From: a virus
IMG/VR virus record: IMGVR_UViG_3300021441_000010
Span: 1 to 24,591 of that record
DNA: 24,591 nucleotides
Reading direction: 5' to 3' (one strand)
Position 1 is the first letter of the stretch. Each line of letters begins with the position of its first letter. Below, in pieces: positions 6,339-15,087 of the stretch. The translations under genes were made by a program, and so were the position numbers. The notes under the pieces are model-generated. The model saw only the letters and a program-made list of their open reading frames with translations. It was not told where the DNA came from and ran no database searches.

Positions 6339-8504
6339 CTAATTCTGCTGGTGTCGCGGCTGGCGGCAGTTTCTGAAGACATGGGCGAACCACGAGCCGA
6401 CATTGCCGCCGACACTGTTCGACTGGTCGCCACTCTGTTCGTTGCTGCCGTCTTCGTATCCCTCTTCCTCGTACACACGAGCCTGGCACATCGCCGGATC
6501 GGCTTCCTGCAGCATGAGTTGCCGGTACAGTCCTCGCACCTGTCGCGCCCCCCAGGTGACAGGGTGCCGGAAATACAGGATGCGTTGGAAGTAGCCACTC
6601 GGCGCCGCACCCAGGCGACGGTTGCAGCCCACAGCCGTAGCCGGTTCAGTTGCCGTTGCTGCTGTCGCCTCTGTCGCCTCTGTTCCTTCGCCGGTTGGTT
6701 GCCCTGGTGGCCCGCTCGCTGCTGCTGGCGGATTGCGCGTCCGCAAACCCCCGCCAAATCCTCTTTCAGGATCCACCGTGACCCCATTCGCCTCGATGAT
6801 CTCCTGAATCGTCCCATCCTCGAGATCTTGCGGCAGATGCTTCCCTTCCTCCCACAGGTTCGTTTGCGCCCGCCGCTCGGGTGGCAGTGCCCAGCGCTTG
6901 CCGGCCCAGACGAAAGCACCATAGCCGTGGTGGCGGTCAATCGCCTGGCACAGGATCTCCACGGCCTCGTCCGCCGTAATCTCCTTGGTGCCCTCCGGGA
7001 AGCGGTCCACCGGCAAGCCAGCGATGACGCAGCCGACCACGATCAAGCCGGCTTCGGGCAGCCGCGCGACGCGGGCAAAGTTGCCGGCGAACCAGCGCGA
7101 GCCGTTGCGTTGATACTCCCAGGTGTCGCACTCGAAGGCGAAGAACCGTCCGTGGGAGTGCTTGACGCGCGAGCGGAAATTCTCCTTCCAGCGCTCCTTG
7201 CGCATGCGGATGCAGTGGACACAGGTTTTGCAGCGGTGCTCGCAGATACGCGAATGTCGCTGGTTCTTCGCGGGCTGGAAGAACTTCTTGGGGCGCAGGC
7301 AGCGGAGGTCAACCACATCGTACTTCAGGTAGCGGAGGCGGGCTTCCAGTTCGTCCTGTTGTTGGCGGTCCGCGGCCAGTTGGCGCTGCAGGGCGGCGTC
7401 GTAGAAACGGCCTGGCCTCTCCGGTGTCATGAGGGTCGCGCCGTCTGAGCCAGGAGGCGATATCAGCTGCCCGGAACAGTCGGGGCTATCGAGCAGGGCT
7501 GCGGCGAAGGCACGCCCGGCCGCTGCCAGGTCACTCGACCATTCCAGGTGGGACGGCAGGTTGGGAATGGCCGCACAGAGCCAGGCCCGCACGTCCTTGG
7601 CGCCAGCCGGCGGGAAGGCGACGCGCACCGGCCGGTTCAGCAGTAGGGCCAAGCGCTGGGCCGTGTGCTGGGCGCCGTCGCGGCCGGGCCAGGTGCCGTC
7701 TGGCTTCTGGTCGTTCTCCCCCAGGACGATGATCTCTCGTACCGGTGCTGGTCCGTCGTTTCCAGCCTCAACCCAGCGCTCGGCGTGGTCCTCGAGGGCA
7801 GCGTTGAGCAGTGGCGCCAGCAGGTCGACGCCGCCCGTGTTGGACGGGCGGCCGATCGCGGACAGTCCTATTGCCAGACAGCTCAGGACGTCGCTGGCCC
7901 CTTCGGGAAGCAGAATCGGGCCGGCCTGGTCCAGGTCCCATTGAGTGGCATAACATAGGCCGCGCGCGCCGTGCGAGCGCTTCGCGTTGTCCAGGTAGCG
8001 GAAGGCGTAGCCGATGACCGAGCCGGACTCGTTTTTCTCCTCGCTGACAAAGCAGCTGCGGCCGTAGGTGTCGTTGGCGAGAAAGCCGACGCGGAGCTTG
8101 AGAAACACCCATTCGGGCAGGCCCAGCATCGCGGACAGCTTCTGCGCCGGGTCGTCGCCCACAGCCAAGGGCCGGCTTTCTTCGGCCACGTAATGGAGCA
8201 GTGAGCGCGGCAGCTCATCCAGGGTCGCCGGCCGCTTCGGCTTCTTCTTCTCTTGCTGGCTCCGCTTCGGGGCCGCCGGCTCCTCGGTGTGAAAGGGCGC
8301 CGGTCCGAGCGCGGCATCAACCAGGTACAGGCCCCAGATGTCGCCGCCTACCGGGCCGCTGGTGCGGAGGAAGTTGAAGCCGTCCACGTCCTCGCCGCGG
8401 CGGTAGTAGCAGAAGTAGAGGTCGTCGGCGTGGCGGCAGTTGCCGTTGCGGCCGCCGCAAATGGCGCAGGGATGGTACGCACTACTGTATCGGAAAGATG
8501 ACAT
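6339..8504 (-). CDS. TOPRIM primase-like replication protein with second zinc-cluster domain
   Basis: The 721-residue protein opens with a primase-type zinc site (C13, C16, C23/H25, C32). A TOPRIM-like core follows: LLPEGASDVL at about 198-207, LGENDQKPDG at 261-270 and PPAGAKDVRAWL at 298-309, the last typical of phage TOPRIM primases. No helicase Walker motif follows. The second half starts with a tight CEHRCKTCVHC cluster (421-431) and a domain I do not recognise (residues ~440-545), then a Pro/Gly/Thr/Ala-rich linker (~600-622) and a short C-terminal part. It probably primes or initiates replication. The ATG follows GAGGA at 6-bp spacing. The fusion is unusual for the TOPRIM families I know. 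Confidence 0.75.
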   Translation of the reverse strand: MSSFRYSSAYHPCAICGGRNGNCRHADDLYFCYYRRGEDVDGFNFLRTSGPVGGDIWGLYLVDAALGPAPFHTEEPAAPKRSQQEKKKPKRPATLDELPRSLLHYVAEESRPLAVGDDPAQKLSAMLGLPEWVFLKLRVGFLANDTYGRSCFVSEEKNESGSVIGYAFRYLDNAKRSHGARGLCYATQWDLDQAGPILLPEGASDVLSCLAIGLSAIGRPSNTGGVDLLAPLLNAALEDHAERWVEAGNDGPAPVREIIVLGENDQKPDGTWPGRDGAQHTAQRLALLLNRPVRVAFPPAGAKDVRAWLCAAIPNLPSHLEWSSDLAAAGRAFAAALLDSPDCSGQLISPPGSDGATLMTPERPGRFYDAALQRQLAADRQQQDELEARLRYLKYDVVDLRCLRPKKFFQPAKNQRHSRICEHRCKTCVHCIRMRKERWKENFRSRVKHSHGRFFAFECDTWEYQRNGSRWFAGNFARVARLPEAGLIVVGCVIAGLPVDRFPEGTKEITADEAVEILCQAIDRHHGYGAFVWAGKRWALPPERRAQTNLWEEGKHLPQDLEDGTIQEIIEANGVTVDPERGFGGGLRTRNPPAAASGPPGQPTGEGTEATEATAATATEPATAVGCNRRLGAAPSGYFQRILYFRHPVTWGARQVRGLYRQLMLQEADPAMCQARVYEEEGYEDGSNEQSGDQSNSVGGNVGSWFAHVFRNCRQPRHQQN

Positions 8505-8530
8505 GGATATTCCTCATTGGGTCAACAGAT

Positions 8531-8755
8531 TTATGATTCCACCCGTCCTTCGTTTCCTTCCAAGCCGCCAGCCGTTTTCCCTACCGCTGCCGCTACCGGA
8601 GACATTGCCCCCGCCACATACGCCACCCACATCCGGCGGGTGATGGGATCCTCGATGCGGGCCGCGCGGCCGGGGTACGTGTCCTGGTACCACGAACAGA
8701 ATCGCTGCCACAGAGCCTTGATGGCCGGATCAACCTCGGCCGGTGCTGCTGCCAT
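8531..8755 (-). CDS. Hypothetical small protein
   Basis: A 74-residue protein, mainly helical (DPAIKALWQRFCSWYQDTYP), with an Ala/Val-rich stretch that is too short and too polar to be a clear membrane segment. Not recognised. The ATG has an AAGGAAG ribosome site and lies 3 bases from the stop of the winged-helix-like gene, so the two are probably coupled in translation. Confidence 0.55.
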   Translation of the reverse strand: MAAAPAEVDPAIKALWQRFCSWYQDTYPGRAARIEDPITRRMWVAYVAGAMSPVAAAVGKTAGGLEGNEGRVES

Positions 8756-8758
8756 CGC

Positions 8759-9010
8759 TCACTTCCTTTTGGTTCGTCGCTGGCGGTGTGGCGCGGCGAC
8801 CACGGTGCGGCCGCGCTCGCTCAGTTCGTACAGGGCCGTCCGGTCGCGGACCACCATGTCATTAGCCATCAGCCCTTCGAGCGCCGTCCGCGTTTCCTGC
8901 AGCGTCTCGTAATCCTCCGTGCCGCCGCAGCGTGCCTGCGCCAATTTCCGCGCCGAGCACGGCTCGTGGACCGACAAGAGCACCAGCACGTCTTTGGCGA
9001 CGCCGTTCAT
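8759..9010 (-). CDS. Small winged-helix-like DNA-binding protein
   Basis: An 83-residue protein whose helices (DVLVLLSVHEPCSARKLAQA, then TRTALEGLMANDMVVRD) followed by YELSERGRTVV read like a winged helix-turn-helix: helix, recognition helix, then a beta wing. The C-terminus is a short basic tail (HRQRRTKRK). It lies 23 bases after the Mom-like gene and is a candidate local regulator. The ribosome site is weak. Confidence 0.55.
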   Translation of the reverse strand: MNGVAKDVLVLLSVHEPCSARKLAQARCGGTEDYETLQETRTALEGLMANDMVVRDRTALYELSERGRTVVAAPHRQRRTKRK

Positions 9011-9033
9011 CGTTGAACCATCTGCCTGATTAC

Positions 9034-9741
9034 CTACTCACTGAACAGTTGCCGCTGCGCGTCCCGTATCCGCACCGAGCGCGGGCACACCGCCGCCAGT
9101 CGCCGAATTTCCCGGTCCTGGCATTTGAGCAACGGTGCTGTGGCACCGGTCCACCAGGTTTCCAAACCAGCCGCGTTGCGCCGCCCCAGCAGCCACCCCG
9201 CCGCCCGGTAAATCGTGCCGCGATGCAGGCGCGTGTCACAGTAGGAGAGCACCGCGCGAATCGCGTAAGGCTCGTCGACGAACACCGGCGGATGGAGCCG
9301 GAGGTAGTCGAAACCGACGCGGGCTAGGGCCAGGCGAATGACGGTTGACGCCAGGGTGGACCGAAAGTGGCCCTGGCGGTCGACGAAGCCAGGCAAAAAG
9401 TCCGGCCGGTACAGGTCGCCGCCTGGCTGGACTGACGAGCATAGCCACACGCGCGACAGATTCAGAACTTCCCAGCGGTCGTAGGCGGCGCGGCCGGCGG
9501 CTGCGTCCTGCCGGCTGCCGTAGGTCAAGGTGCCGTGGAAGCAGCGGGTGGATTCGGGGCGGCCGAACCAGAGGCAGCCGATGTAACCGTGCGTGGCCAG
9601 ACGCACGACGTAGCACAGGGGCCGGCTGCGGCGGTCGGGCGGCTTGTGGAGGTAGTGGTGCTCAGAAACAGCGTCGCTGGCCCACCCGAGCGTGGCAGGG
9701 TCCTGAGCAACTTCCAGGAACAATTCACAACTGTTGCTCAT
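9034..9741 (-). CDS. Mom-like GNAT-fold DNA modification protein
   Basis: The 235-residue length matches phage Mu Mom, which converts adenine to a carbamoylmethyl-type derivative and shields phage DNA from restriction. The Mom-type landmarks occur in order: HHYLH at 28-32, a GYIGCLWFG strand at 52-60 (the substrate-side beta pair of GNAT proteins), LNLSRVWL at 93-100, and SYCDTRLHRGTIYRAAGW at 166-183, where the family has S-Y-x-D, then G-T-I-Y and an A-x-x-W ending. DUF4338-type GNAT relatives share parts of this pattern and are the main alternative. The gene starts 3 bases inside the end of the second ERCC4 nuclease gene. Confidence 0.7.
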   Translation of the reverse strand: MSNSCELFLEVAQDPATLGWASDAVSEHHYLHKPPDRRSRPLCYVVRLATHGYIGCLWFGRPESTRCFHGTLTYGSRQDAAAGRAAYDRWEVLNLSRVWLCSSVQPGGDLYRPDFLPGFVDRQGHFRSTLASTVIRLALARVGFDYLRLHPPVFVDEPYAIRAVLSYCDTRLHRGTIYRAAGWLLGRRNAAGLETWWTGATAPLLKCQDREIRRLAAVCPRSVRIRDAQRQLFSE

Positions 9742-10451
9742 CTCGGTCTTCCAACTCGTTGTGCCACGGATCGGGCCGCCCGGTTCTTCCGCAACTCCTC
9801 ATCCCGCCAGAACCTCTCCAACAGCCGGAACGTGGTGCGCTCGGCAAACCACCGGTCCGGGCATGGCCACCAGTGGATCTTCGGGAACCGCTCCTGCCAG
9901 GCGATGATGGAGCGGTAGACGGTGACCGGGTTGAGCTGGGAACGGATCGATGCAGGAACCAGAATGCGGTTCAGGGCTGCATACCAGTTACTCAACTCGA
10001 CTCGTTTGGCTACATTCTGCTGCTGCCGTTGCCCTGCCGGTGGATATGCTTGTTCTTCCAGCCAGTCCAGCAGACGGAACAGTTCTTCTGGCCATGCGCC
10101 GAGAATCGATCTCCAGTCCCCCTCGATGACGACGGCCGCGTAATTGAGCTGGGCCAATCGCTCCAGCTCCCGTTGAAACCGCCCACGGTTCTGCCCCAGC
10201 GTGTTGAACAGGTCAGCCAGCGACTTCCTTTCCACCGCAATGCGGCTCTCGAAACCTTGGAGGGAATAGTCGCCGCTGGGCAGACCCGCCACCACGGTGG
10301 GCACGATAAGCGGATGCCGGCCGGTGCGAGCGTCGGACACCAGCCCGCGAAAAGCGTAAGGGCACTGTTCGCGGGTGTCGATCACCACCACGCCGCCGAA
10401 CGCGATCGGTGCCAGCGCTCTTGACTCGTTAGCTATTGCCTGAGCACTCAT
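9738..10451 (-). CDS. ERCC4-family nuclease, copy 2
   Basis: A 237-residue protein with the XPF/ERCC4 nuclease signature. VVIDTRE at about 22-28 holds the first acidic residue, GDYS lies at 60-63 and VERKSLADL at 73-81 (the ERKxxxD core), followed by a helix and AAVVIEGDW. Members cut branched or flapped DNA. The C-terminal third (NPVTVYRSIIAWQERFP, then PDRWFAERTTFRLLERFWRD) is shared nearly residue for residue with the gene just upstream, so the two are paralogues. The ATG at 10451 lies 14 bases from that gene's stop and has AAGGCGG upstream. Codon use is GC-rich like the rest of the window, unlike copy 1. Confidence 0.85.
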   Translation of the reverse strand: MSAQAIANESRALAPIAFGGVVVIDTREQCPYAFRGLVSDARTGRHPLIVPTVVAGLPSGDYSLQGFESRIAVERKSLADLFNTLGQNRGRFQRELERLAQLNYAAVVIEGDWRSILGAWPEELFRLLDWLEEQAYPPAGQRQQQNVAKRVELSNWYAALNRILVPASIRSQLNPVTVYRSIIAWQERFPKIHWWPCPDRWFAERTTFRLLERFWRDEELRKNRAARSVAQRVGRPR

Positions 10452-10465
10452 TTTGACTACCGCCT

Positions 10466-11176
10466 TCACATTCCTGGCAACAAGCAACCAGTTCGACCCG
10501 TGCAATGCTCTTCTTGGCTCCTATAATGATCTCGCCAAAACCTCTCCAGGAGTCGGAAGGTTGTTCTCTCTGCGAACCAGCGTTCCGGGCAGAACCACCA
10601 ATGAACTCGTGGAAATCGCTCTTGGTAGGCAATAATGCAACGATGAACAGTCACAGGACTCAAATACCTTGGCGGCTTCTCACCCCAGACCTTTTCAGTC
10701 TCTTTGTCCGCATTGAAAAACCCTAAGACCTGGCCAATCCTTCCTTCCAACAGCCGGTTTATCATCATCACCAGCCTTTCGTAATACTCAGGCCACAACC
10801 CAAGGATTTGGCGCCAGTCCGCTTCCACCACGACTGCTGCAAACTTCATCGCGGACAGTCTGGAAAGTTCATTCTCAAATTGCTCCCTGCGGTGTTTCAG
10901 CGTTGAATACAAATCAGTGAGCGACTTTCTTTCAATAGCAACGTCGTTCTCGAAACCTTCTAATGAGTAATCTCCAGTCTTTAATGATCGTGTTACTGTG
11001 TACACACCCTTGAGCCTCGACCCACGGTTGGCCCTCATTGTGAAACCATCAAACGTGAAGGGCAGTTTTTCTTGAACGTCGATAATGATCGTGGCTGAAA
11101 AACGTGTCCCTGTTTCGTTCAAAAAAATCTCTTCGAGTGTTTTCTCACCCGCCATGCCTAAACCCCGTCTCATCAT
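10466..11176 (-). CDS. ERCC4-family nuclease, copy 1 (low GC)
   Basis: A 236-residue paralogue of the next gene with the same catalytic set: IIIDVQEK at ~31-38, GDYS at 68-71 and IERKSLTDL at 81-89. Its C-terminal region matches its partner's very closely. Its DNA is strikingly poorer in GC (two sample 60-base lines each come to about 42%) than the flanking genes, which suggests arrival from a different donor and not a recent local duplication. The start overlaps the end of the RecD2-like gene; an ATG at 11155 is an alternative and neither has a strong ribosome site. It probably works in the recombination module with the helicase. Confidence 0.83.
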   Translation of the reverse strand: MMRRGLGMAGEKTLEEIFLNETGTRFSATIIIDVQEKLPFTFDGFTMRANRGSRLKGVYTVTRSLKTGDYSLEGFENDVAIERKSLTDLYSTLKHRREQFENELSRLSAMKFAAVVVEADWRQILGLWPEYYERLVMMINRLLEGRIGQVLGFFNADKETEKVWGEKPPRYLSPVTVHRCIIAYQERFPRVHWWFCPERWFAERTTFRLLERFWRDHYRSQEEHCTGRTGCLLPGM

Positions 11177-13544
11177 TCGTTGTCTTTTGCGCTGGTGTGT
11201 TTTGCGTTAGCAATTCCGTTAGGAACGTCTTCCTTATCCCCAAGCTGACCCGCCGGCACTGCCGCTCCACCGTGGCTCGCTCGCCGATGATCGTACACAG
11301 CCGCCGCGCCCGCGAAATGGCCGTGTACCACCACTCCCGGTTGGTGACCCGGTGCGCGCTCCCCGAGTTGTCCGCCAGCACAAACACCACTCGCGCCTCG
11401 CTCCCCTGCATCTTGTGGCAGCTCACCGCGTAAGCCAGGTCAAACTTCTTCCCACTGCTGCTCGAGCGCCCCGCCCCCTCGGCCGCTTCGTCCTCGTTCT
11501 CCTCTTCGGCCGCGCTGCGTTTCTTGCCGACGGCCAACCGAATGACCCGCTCGGGCAGCGGAAACTGAATCAAGGTCTGCGTCGTGTCCACGTGGATCAC
11601 CTGGCCAATCTCGCCATTGGCCACGTAGGTGTCGCCCGCCGGCTCCAGGTCGTACATGGCGTTCTTGAGGCAGATCACCTTGTCCCCGTGCCGGAACGGG
11701 TTGCCGTCCACGCGCTCGCCGTCGCCGTTCAATTCCTGCTGCAGCAGCTGGTTGAGCCGCACCCTGCATAGCTCGGACTTGGCATTGATCGGCACCACCA
11801 CCTGGCAGTCCCACACCGGATCAAACTCGCCCGTGGCCCGGAACTGCCGCAACTTATCCAGCAGTGTTTCCAGGGAGTGCGCCGGGTCGCGTGTCTCGAC
11901 GTGGACCAGGTTCTTGCCGTGCTCGATGTCGGGCCGGTCCGTGGCATACTGGTACCAATCGCCGCCAGATTTCATGGCCGCGCATGCCTGGACAATAGCT
12001 CCGTCATTCCGCTGAATCTCCGTCAGTTCCGCGACCGGGATCACCCCTGAGCGGATGAGGTCCCGCAGCGGTGCCCCGTGGCCCACGGGCGGCAGCTGGT
12101 AGGGGTCGCCGATCAAGAAAATATGGCTGCCGTCGCTGCAGGCCGCGAACAGATCCGCCGCGAGGCCCACGTCGAGCATCGAGAGTTCGTCGACGAAGAT
12201 GAACCGCTCGTTCAGGTGATGGTGGCGGTTGCGCTGGAAGCCCCAACCTTTGCCGTCGTGCCCATTGCGGCCCACTTCGAGCAGCCGGTGAATCGTGGTG
12301 GCGGTCTTGCGGATGCCGTACTCGTGCATCGCCGCCGTCAGCCGCACCGCCGCCTTGCCGGTCGGGCTGGCCACGGCCACGTCAGAGAGCGAGTAGGTGT
12401 CCACCACCTGCTTGATTGCCGCCGCCGCGCAGAAGCTCTTGCCGGTGCCGGGGGTCCCGGTGAGCAGGCAGATGGGCGCGGTGAGAATCGGGTAGATCTT
12501 GCCGGTTTGGTGCTCGGTCAGTGATTTACCGGTGCGGCCCAAGGTGGAGGGCAGTTCGCGCGGCCACAGACACCGGCCCAGCGCCCGGCCGCGCTGCAAC
12601 AGCCGGCGCAGGTCATCCGCCAGATCCTGTTCCTTCCGCGCCTTCTCTGCTTCGGCCACCCAGACGCGCTCGCTGCCGGGCGGGTCGCGGCGGGTCGCCA
12701 GCCAGCCGCCGCGCTTGCCGAGCACCAGAGCGGCCAGCGGGTCCACCTTGGTCCCGGCAATCTGGCGGCGGATTTCCTGCTCCACCGCCCCGCGGGCGAA
12801 CCAGGTGTGGCCGTTGCTGTCCTCGCGGAGGGCGTTCCAGGCACAGAGCATCTGCCGCTTGAGTCGGTCCTTGGGCTTGCCAAGATCGAGATAGAGCTTG
12901 TCGCAGCGTTTGAAGCCCGCCGAAGGAATGTCGGCGGCCAGCATGGCGTAGGGGTTGCGGCGCACCGCCTCGGCGGCGCGTGCCCCCCATTGCTCGATGC
13001 AGGCCGCCACTGCCCGGCCGTGGAAGCCCCGGCCCGAGAGCAGGCTAAAGAGGTCGATGCGGGTCTTTTCCAGGGCGGCGAGCCCGGACAGAGCTTCCGC
13101 CGCTTCCAAAGCTTGTTCGTAGGTGATAACCCCAGATTCCGCAACTCGCTCCGGTTCGGTCCGTAGAACTGCCACCGCTTCCGAGCCAAACAGCTCCCAA
13201 AGCCGTTCCGCCTTGCGCTGGCCGATGCCGTCACAGGTTTCGATCAGGTACTTGATGATGCCGGCCCGGTGGTGCGGGGTGTCGCGGATGAAGGTGTCGA
13301 AAGCAAACTGGTCCCCGTGGCGGGCGTGCGTCTCCCACCGTCCCAAAAAGCGGTAGACCACCGACATTTCCAGCGGCTCGTCTTCGATCGGCCCCTTGAC
13401 GATCTCGCCGGATTGCAGCCGGGCAATGGCGTAGTCCTGCTGGTCGCTGCTCCACACGATCGACTGCACCTTGCCGGTCAGTTCGCGGGCGGTGCGGTCG
13501 GAGGGGCCGCGATTCTGGCTCAGGAAATCGGCCAAGGAACTCAT
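11145..13544 (-). CDS. recD2: RecD2-like SF1B DNA helicase
   Basis: The 799-residue protein has the RecD2/TraA-like layout. There is an N-terminal OB-like region, a helix-hairpin-helix-like part (GIGQRKAERLWELFG near 106-120), Walker A GTPGTGKS at 363-370, ASPTGKAA at 392-399 (motif Ia), VDELSM at 451-456 (motif II), GDPYQLPP at 479-486 (motif III) and a C-terminal HKMQGSEA plus YTAISRARR (motifs V and VI). It should unwind DNA 5' to 3'. A charged Glu/Ala/Ser-rich insertion (AAEEENEDEAAEGAG) precedes motif V. It may serve phage replication or recombination, since it lies between a methyltransferase and ERCC4 nucleases and RecB/RecC partners are absent. Confidence 0.9.
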   Translation of the reverse strand: MSSLADFLSQNRGPSDRTARELTGKVQSIVWSSDQQDYAIARLQSGEIVKGPIEDEPLEMSVVYRFLGRWETHARHGDQFAFDTFIRDTPHHRAGIIKYLIETCDGIGQRKAERLWELFGSEAVAVLRTEPERVAESGVITYEQALEAAEALSGLAALEKTRIDLFSLLSGRGFHGRAVAACIEQWGARAAEAVRRNPYAMLAADIPSAGFKRCDKLYLDLGKPKDRLKRQMLCAWNALREDSNGHTWFARGAVEQEIRRQIAGTKVDPLAALVLGKRGGWLATRRDPPGSERVWVAEAEKARKEQDLADDLRRLLQRGRALGRCLWPRELPSTLGRTGKSLTEHQTGKIYPILTAPICLLTGTPGTGKSFCAAAAIKQVVDTYSLSDVAVASPTGKAAVRLTAAMHEYGIRKTATTIHRLLEVGRNGHDGKGWGFQRNRHHHLNERFIFVDELSMLDVGLAADLFAACSDGSHIFLIGDPYQLPPVGHGAPLRDLIRSGVIPVAELTEIQRNDGAIVQACAAMKSGGDWYQYATDRPDIEHGKNLVHVETRDPAHSLETLLDKLRQFRATGEFDPVWDCQVVVPINAKSELCRVRLNQLLQQELNGDGERVDGNPFRHGDKVICLKNAMYDLEPAGDTYVANGEIGQVIHVDTTQTLIQFPLPERVIRLAVGKKRSAAEEENEDEAAEGAGRSSSSGKKFDLAYAVSCHKMQGSEARVVFVLADNSGSAHRVTNREWWYTAISRARRLCTIIGERATVERQCRRVSLGIRKTFLTELLTQNTPAQKTTNDETGFRHGG

Positions 13545-13563
13545 GGGAGCAACGGGGTTCGGG

Positions 13564-15087
13564 TTAGAAGTCGGGGAATAGGGTCGTCATCGGGTCCAGT
13601 TCAGGCGGCGGCTCTGGATTCGCCGCGACCGGCAGAGGTTCCGCGAGGTCTGTGCCGAACAGTTCCATGCCGGCTTTCAGGGCGTCCTGGATGCGCCGGG
13701 CTGCGATGACGCAATACTCGGCTTCGCGCTCGATGCCGATGAAGGGCCAGCCGCCTTGCACGCAGGCCACGGCGGTACTGCCGGAGCCAGCGAAGCAATC
13801 GAGTACCTTTCCGCCCACTGGTACGATCAGCTCTAACATCCAGCGCATCAGCTTCGTACTTTTCACGGTGGGGTGCGTGTTCCCTTCGCCCCGGTCACTC
13901 TTGGGAGCCTTGGAGCAGTAGTAGAAGCGCGACACCTGACCGCTGCTGCGGCCGATGCCCTGCGGGTTCTCCTGGCCGTTGAAGGCACCATAACAGTTCT
14001 TGGTCTTTCGACTCTTGTGACGAGGCGGCGTCCCGCCTCTTGTCTGCGGTCCAGCCTGGTCGTTGAGTTGGCCGATGGGGCACTCCGGGTGACAGTCGTA
14101 GGCGTCCACCGTCTCCGCGTGCACGGACCGTTCCACCAGCCCCTCTTGCCCTTGCTGTCCATTGCTACCAATCCCGCCGGGGCCGCGCCGCGCCGGAAAG
14201 TGACCGTTGCCGTTCACGGTTTGCCGACCCAATAGCTGGCACTCCGGGTGGTGCGTCAGGGCAACGTTCGGCGGGAACCGGCCCTTGTCGGTCACCGACT
14301 TCTGGTTAACGGTGCTTTTCGTTTCCATCCACGGCCGCACCCAGCCAACGTGCTTATTCGCCCCGACTTTGGAGCGCTCGGGCGAGGCTGCCATCGCCGC
14401 CACACCTTGGCGGGTGGCGGCCAGATCGGCGGCGGAAGCGTAGGCGATGCGGGTCGCGTCGATGTTGAGAGCGCCCGTGCCCCAGCGGCGGACGTTGGCT
14501 GCCACGGTGCGCTCACCGAGCGGCTTGCGGGCGAGGATCCAGTGCTCGCAGGCCGGCTTGAGGGAAGTGCCGTAGCCGCGTTCGGTTTCCTGTTCACCTT
14601 CTTGTTGAAGGTCTTCATCCAGGTTGCGACTCTTCGGCATGCCCTGCCCGAACAGGTGGTGAACAATGTCTCGAATCTCAAACCCGGCATCTTCGATGGC
14701 CGTGGCCGTCCAGTGGCTGGTGCGCGGGATGGCCCAGACGAGTGCCCAAGCCCCGGGCTTGAGCACACGGAGGCACTGGCGCATGACCGCCGTCAAAAAG
14801 GTAATGAAGGCTTGCCGGCGCCAGGGCGACAGACCGGCGCCGCCCTGGAACGCATATCCAGGGCGGCGCCGGTCTGTCGCCCGATAAGCGTCTCGGTCGG
14901 ACTGGCCATTGCCGTTGCGTTCCGCGCGTCCTTGCTTGAACTCGTCCCACTCCATCCCCATGAATCCCGTCCCGGAGGGAGGATCGCAGCACAAAGCGTC
15001 GACGCTGTTCTCCGGCAACAAGGGCAGCACATCCAGGCAATCAGCCTGGTAGAGCGTCACTCCCTCGTTTTGCAGGTACGGCGTCAT
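13564..15087 (-). CDS. Site-specific N4-cytosine/N6-adenine DNA methyltransferase
   Basis: A beta-type amino-methyltransferase of 507 residues. Catalytic motif IV comes first (CDPPSGTGFMGMEWD at residues 34-48, DPPS in place of DPPY) and the SAM-binding motif I comes last (VLDCFAGSGSTAVAC near residue 455). This is the usual order of phage enzymes of this class. A long central region (~190-430) is the target recognition domain. Residues ~69-88 are encoded by a perfect 26-bp inverted repeat, a very odd feature. The start is uncertain: ATG at 15087 begins where homologues usually do but has no ribosome site, and ATG at 15162 would add an unlikely 25-residue leader. The likely role is orphan protection of phage DNA. 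Confidence 0.88.
   Translation of the reverse strand: MTPYLQNEGVTLYQADCLDVLPLLPENSVDALCCDPPSGTGFMGMEWDEFKQGRAERNGNGQSDRDAYRATDRRRPGYAFQGGAGLSPWRRQAFITFLTAVMRQCLRVLKPGAWALVWAIPRTSHWTATAIEDAGFEIRDIVHHLFGQGMPKSRNLDEDLQQEGEQETERGYGTSLKPACEHWILARKPLGERTVAANVRRWGTGALNIDATRIAYASAADLAATRQGVAAMAASPERSKVGANKHVGWVRPWMETKSTVNQKSVTDKGRFPPNVALTHHPECQLLGRQTVNGNGHFPARRGPGGIGSNGQQGQEGLVERSVHAETVDAYDCHPECPIGQLNDQAGPQTRGGTPPRHKSRKTKNCYGAFNGQENPQGIGRSSGQVSRFYYCSKAPKSDRGEGNTHPTVKSTKLMRWMLELIVPVGGKVLDCFAGSGSTAVACVQGGWPFIGIEREAEYCVIAARRIQDALKAGMELFGTDLAEPLPVAANPEPPPELDPMTTLFPDF
14824..14882. repeat. Perfect 26-bp inverted repeat (7-base loop) inside the methyltransferase gene
   Basis: The left arm is 14824-14849 and the right arm 14857-14882; I compared the arms base by base and found no mismatch. 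The spacer is ACGCATA. The arms are very GC-rich (each contains CGGCGCCG), so an extremely stable hairpin would form in either strand or in the mRNA. It stays in frame and encodes residues ~69-88 of the methyltransferase. Confidence 0.95.

Noticed and set aside
6351-7448. 365-codon plus-strand open frame under the primase-like gene
   Set aside because: It shadows the minus-strand gene, which has clear zinc and TOPRIM motifs.
9345-10424. 359-codon plus-strand open frame
   Set aside because: Opposite the Mom-like and ERCC4 genes; no domain, no operon partner and no ribosome site of note.
14824-14882. Hairpin as a transcription terminator
   Set aside because: It lies inside an intact coding frame, no T run follows on either strand, and the gene continues with conserved motifs.
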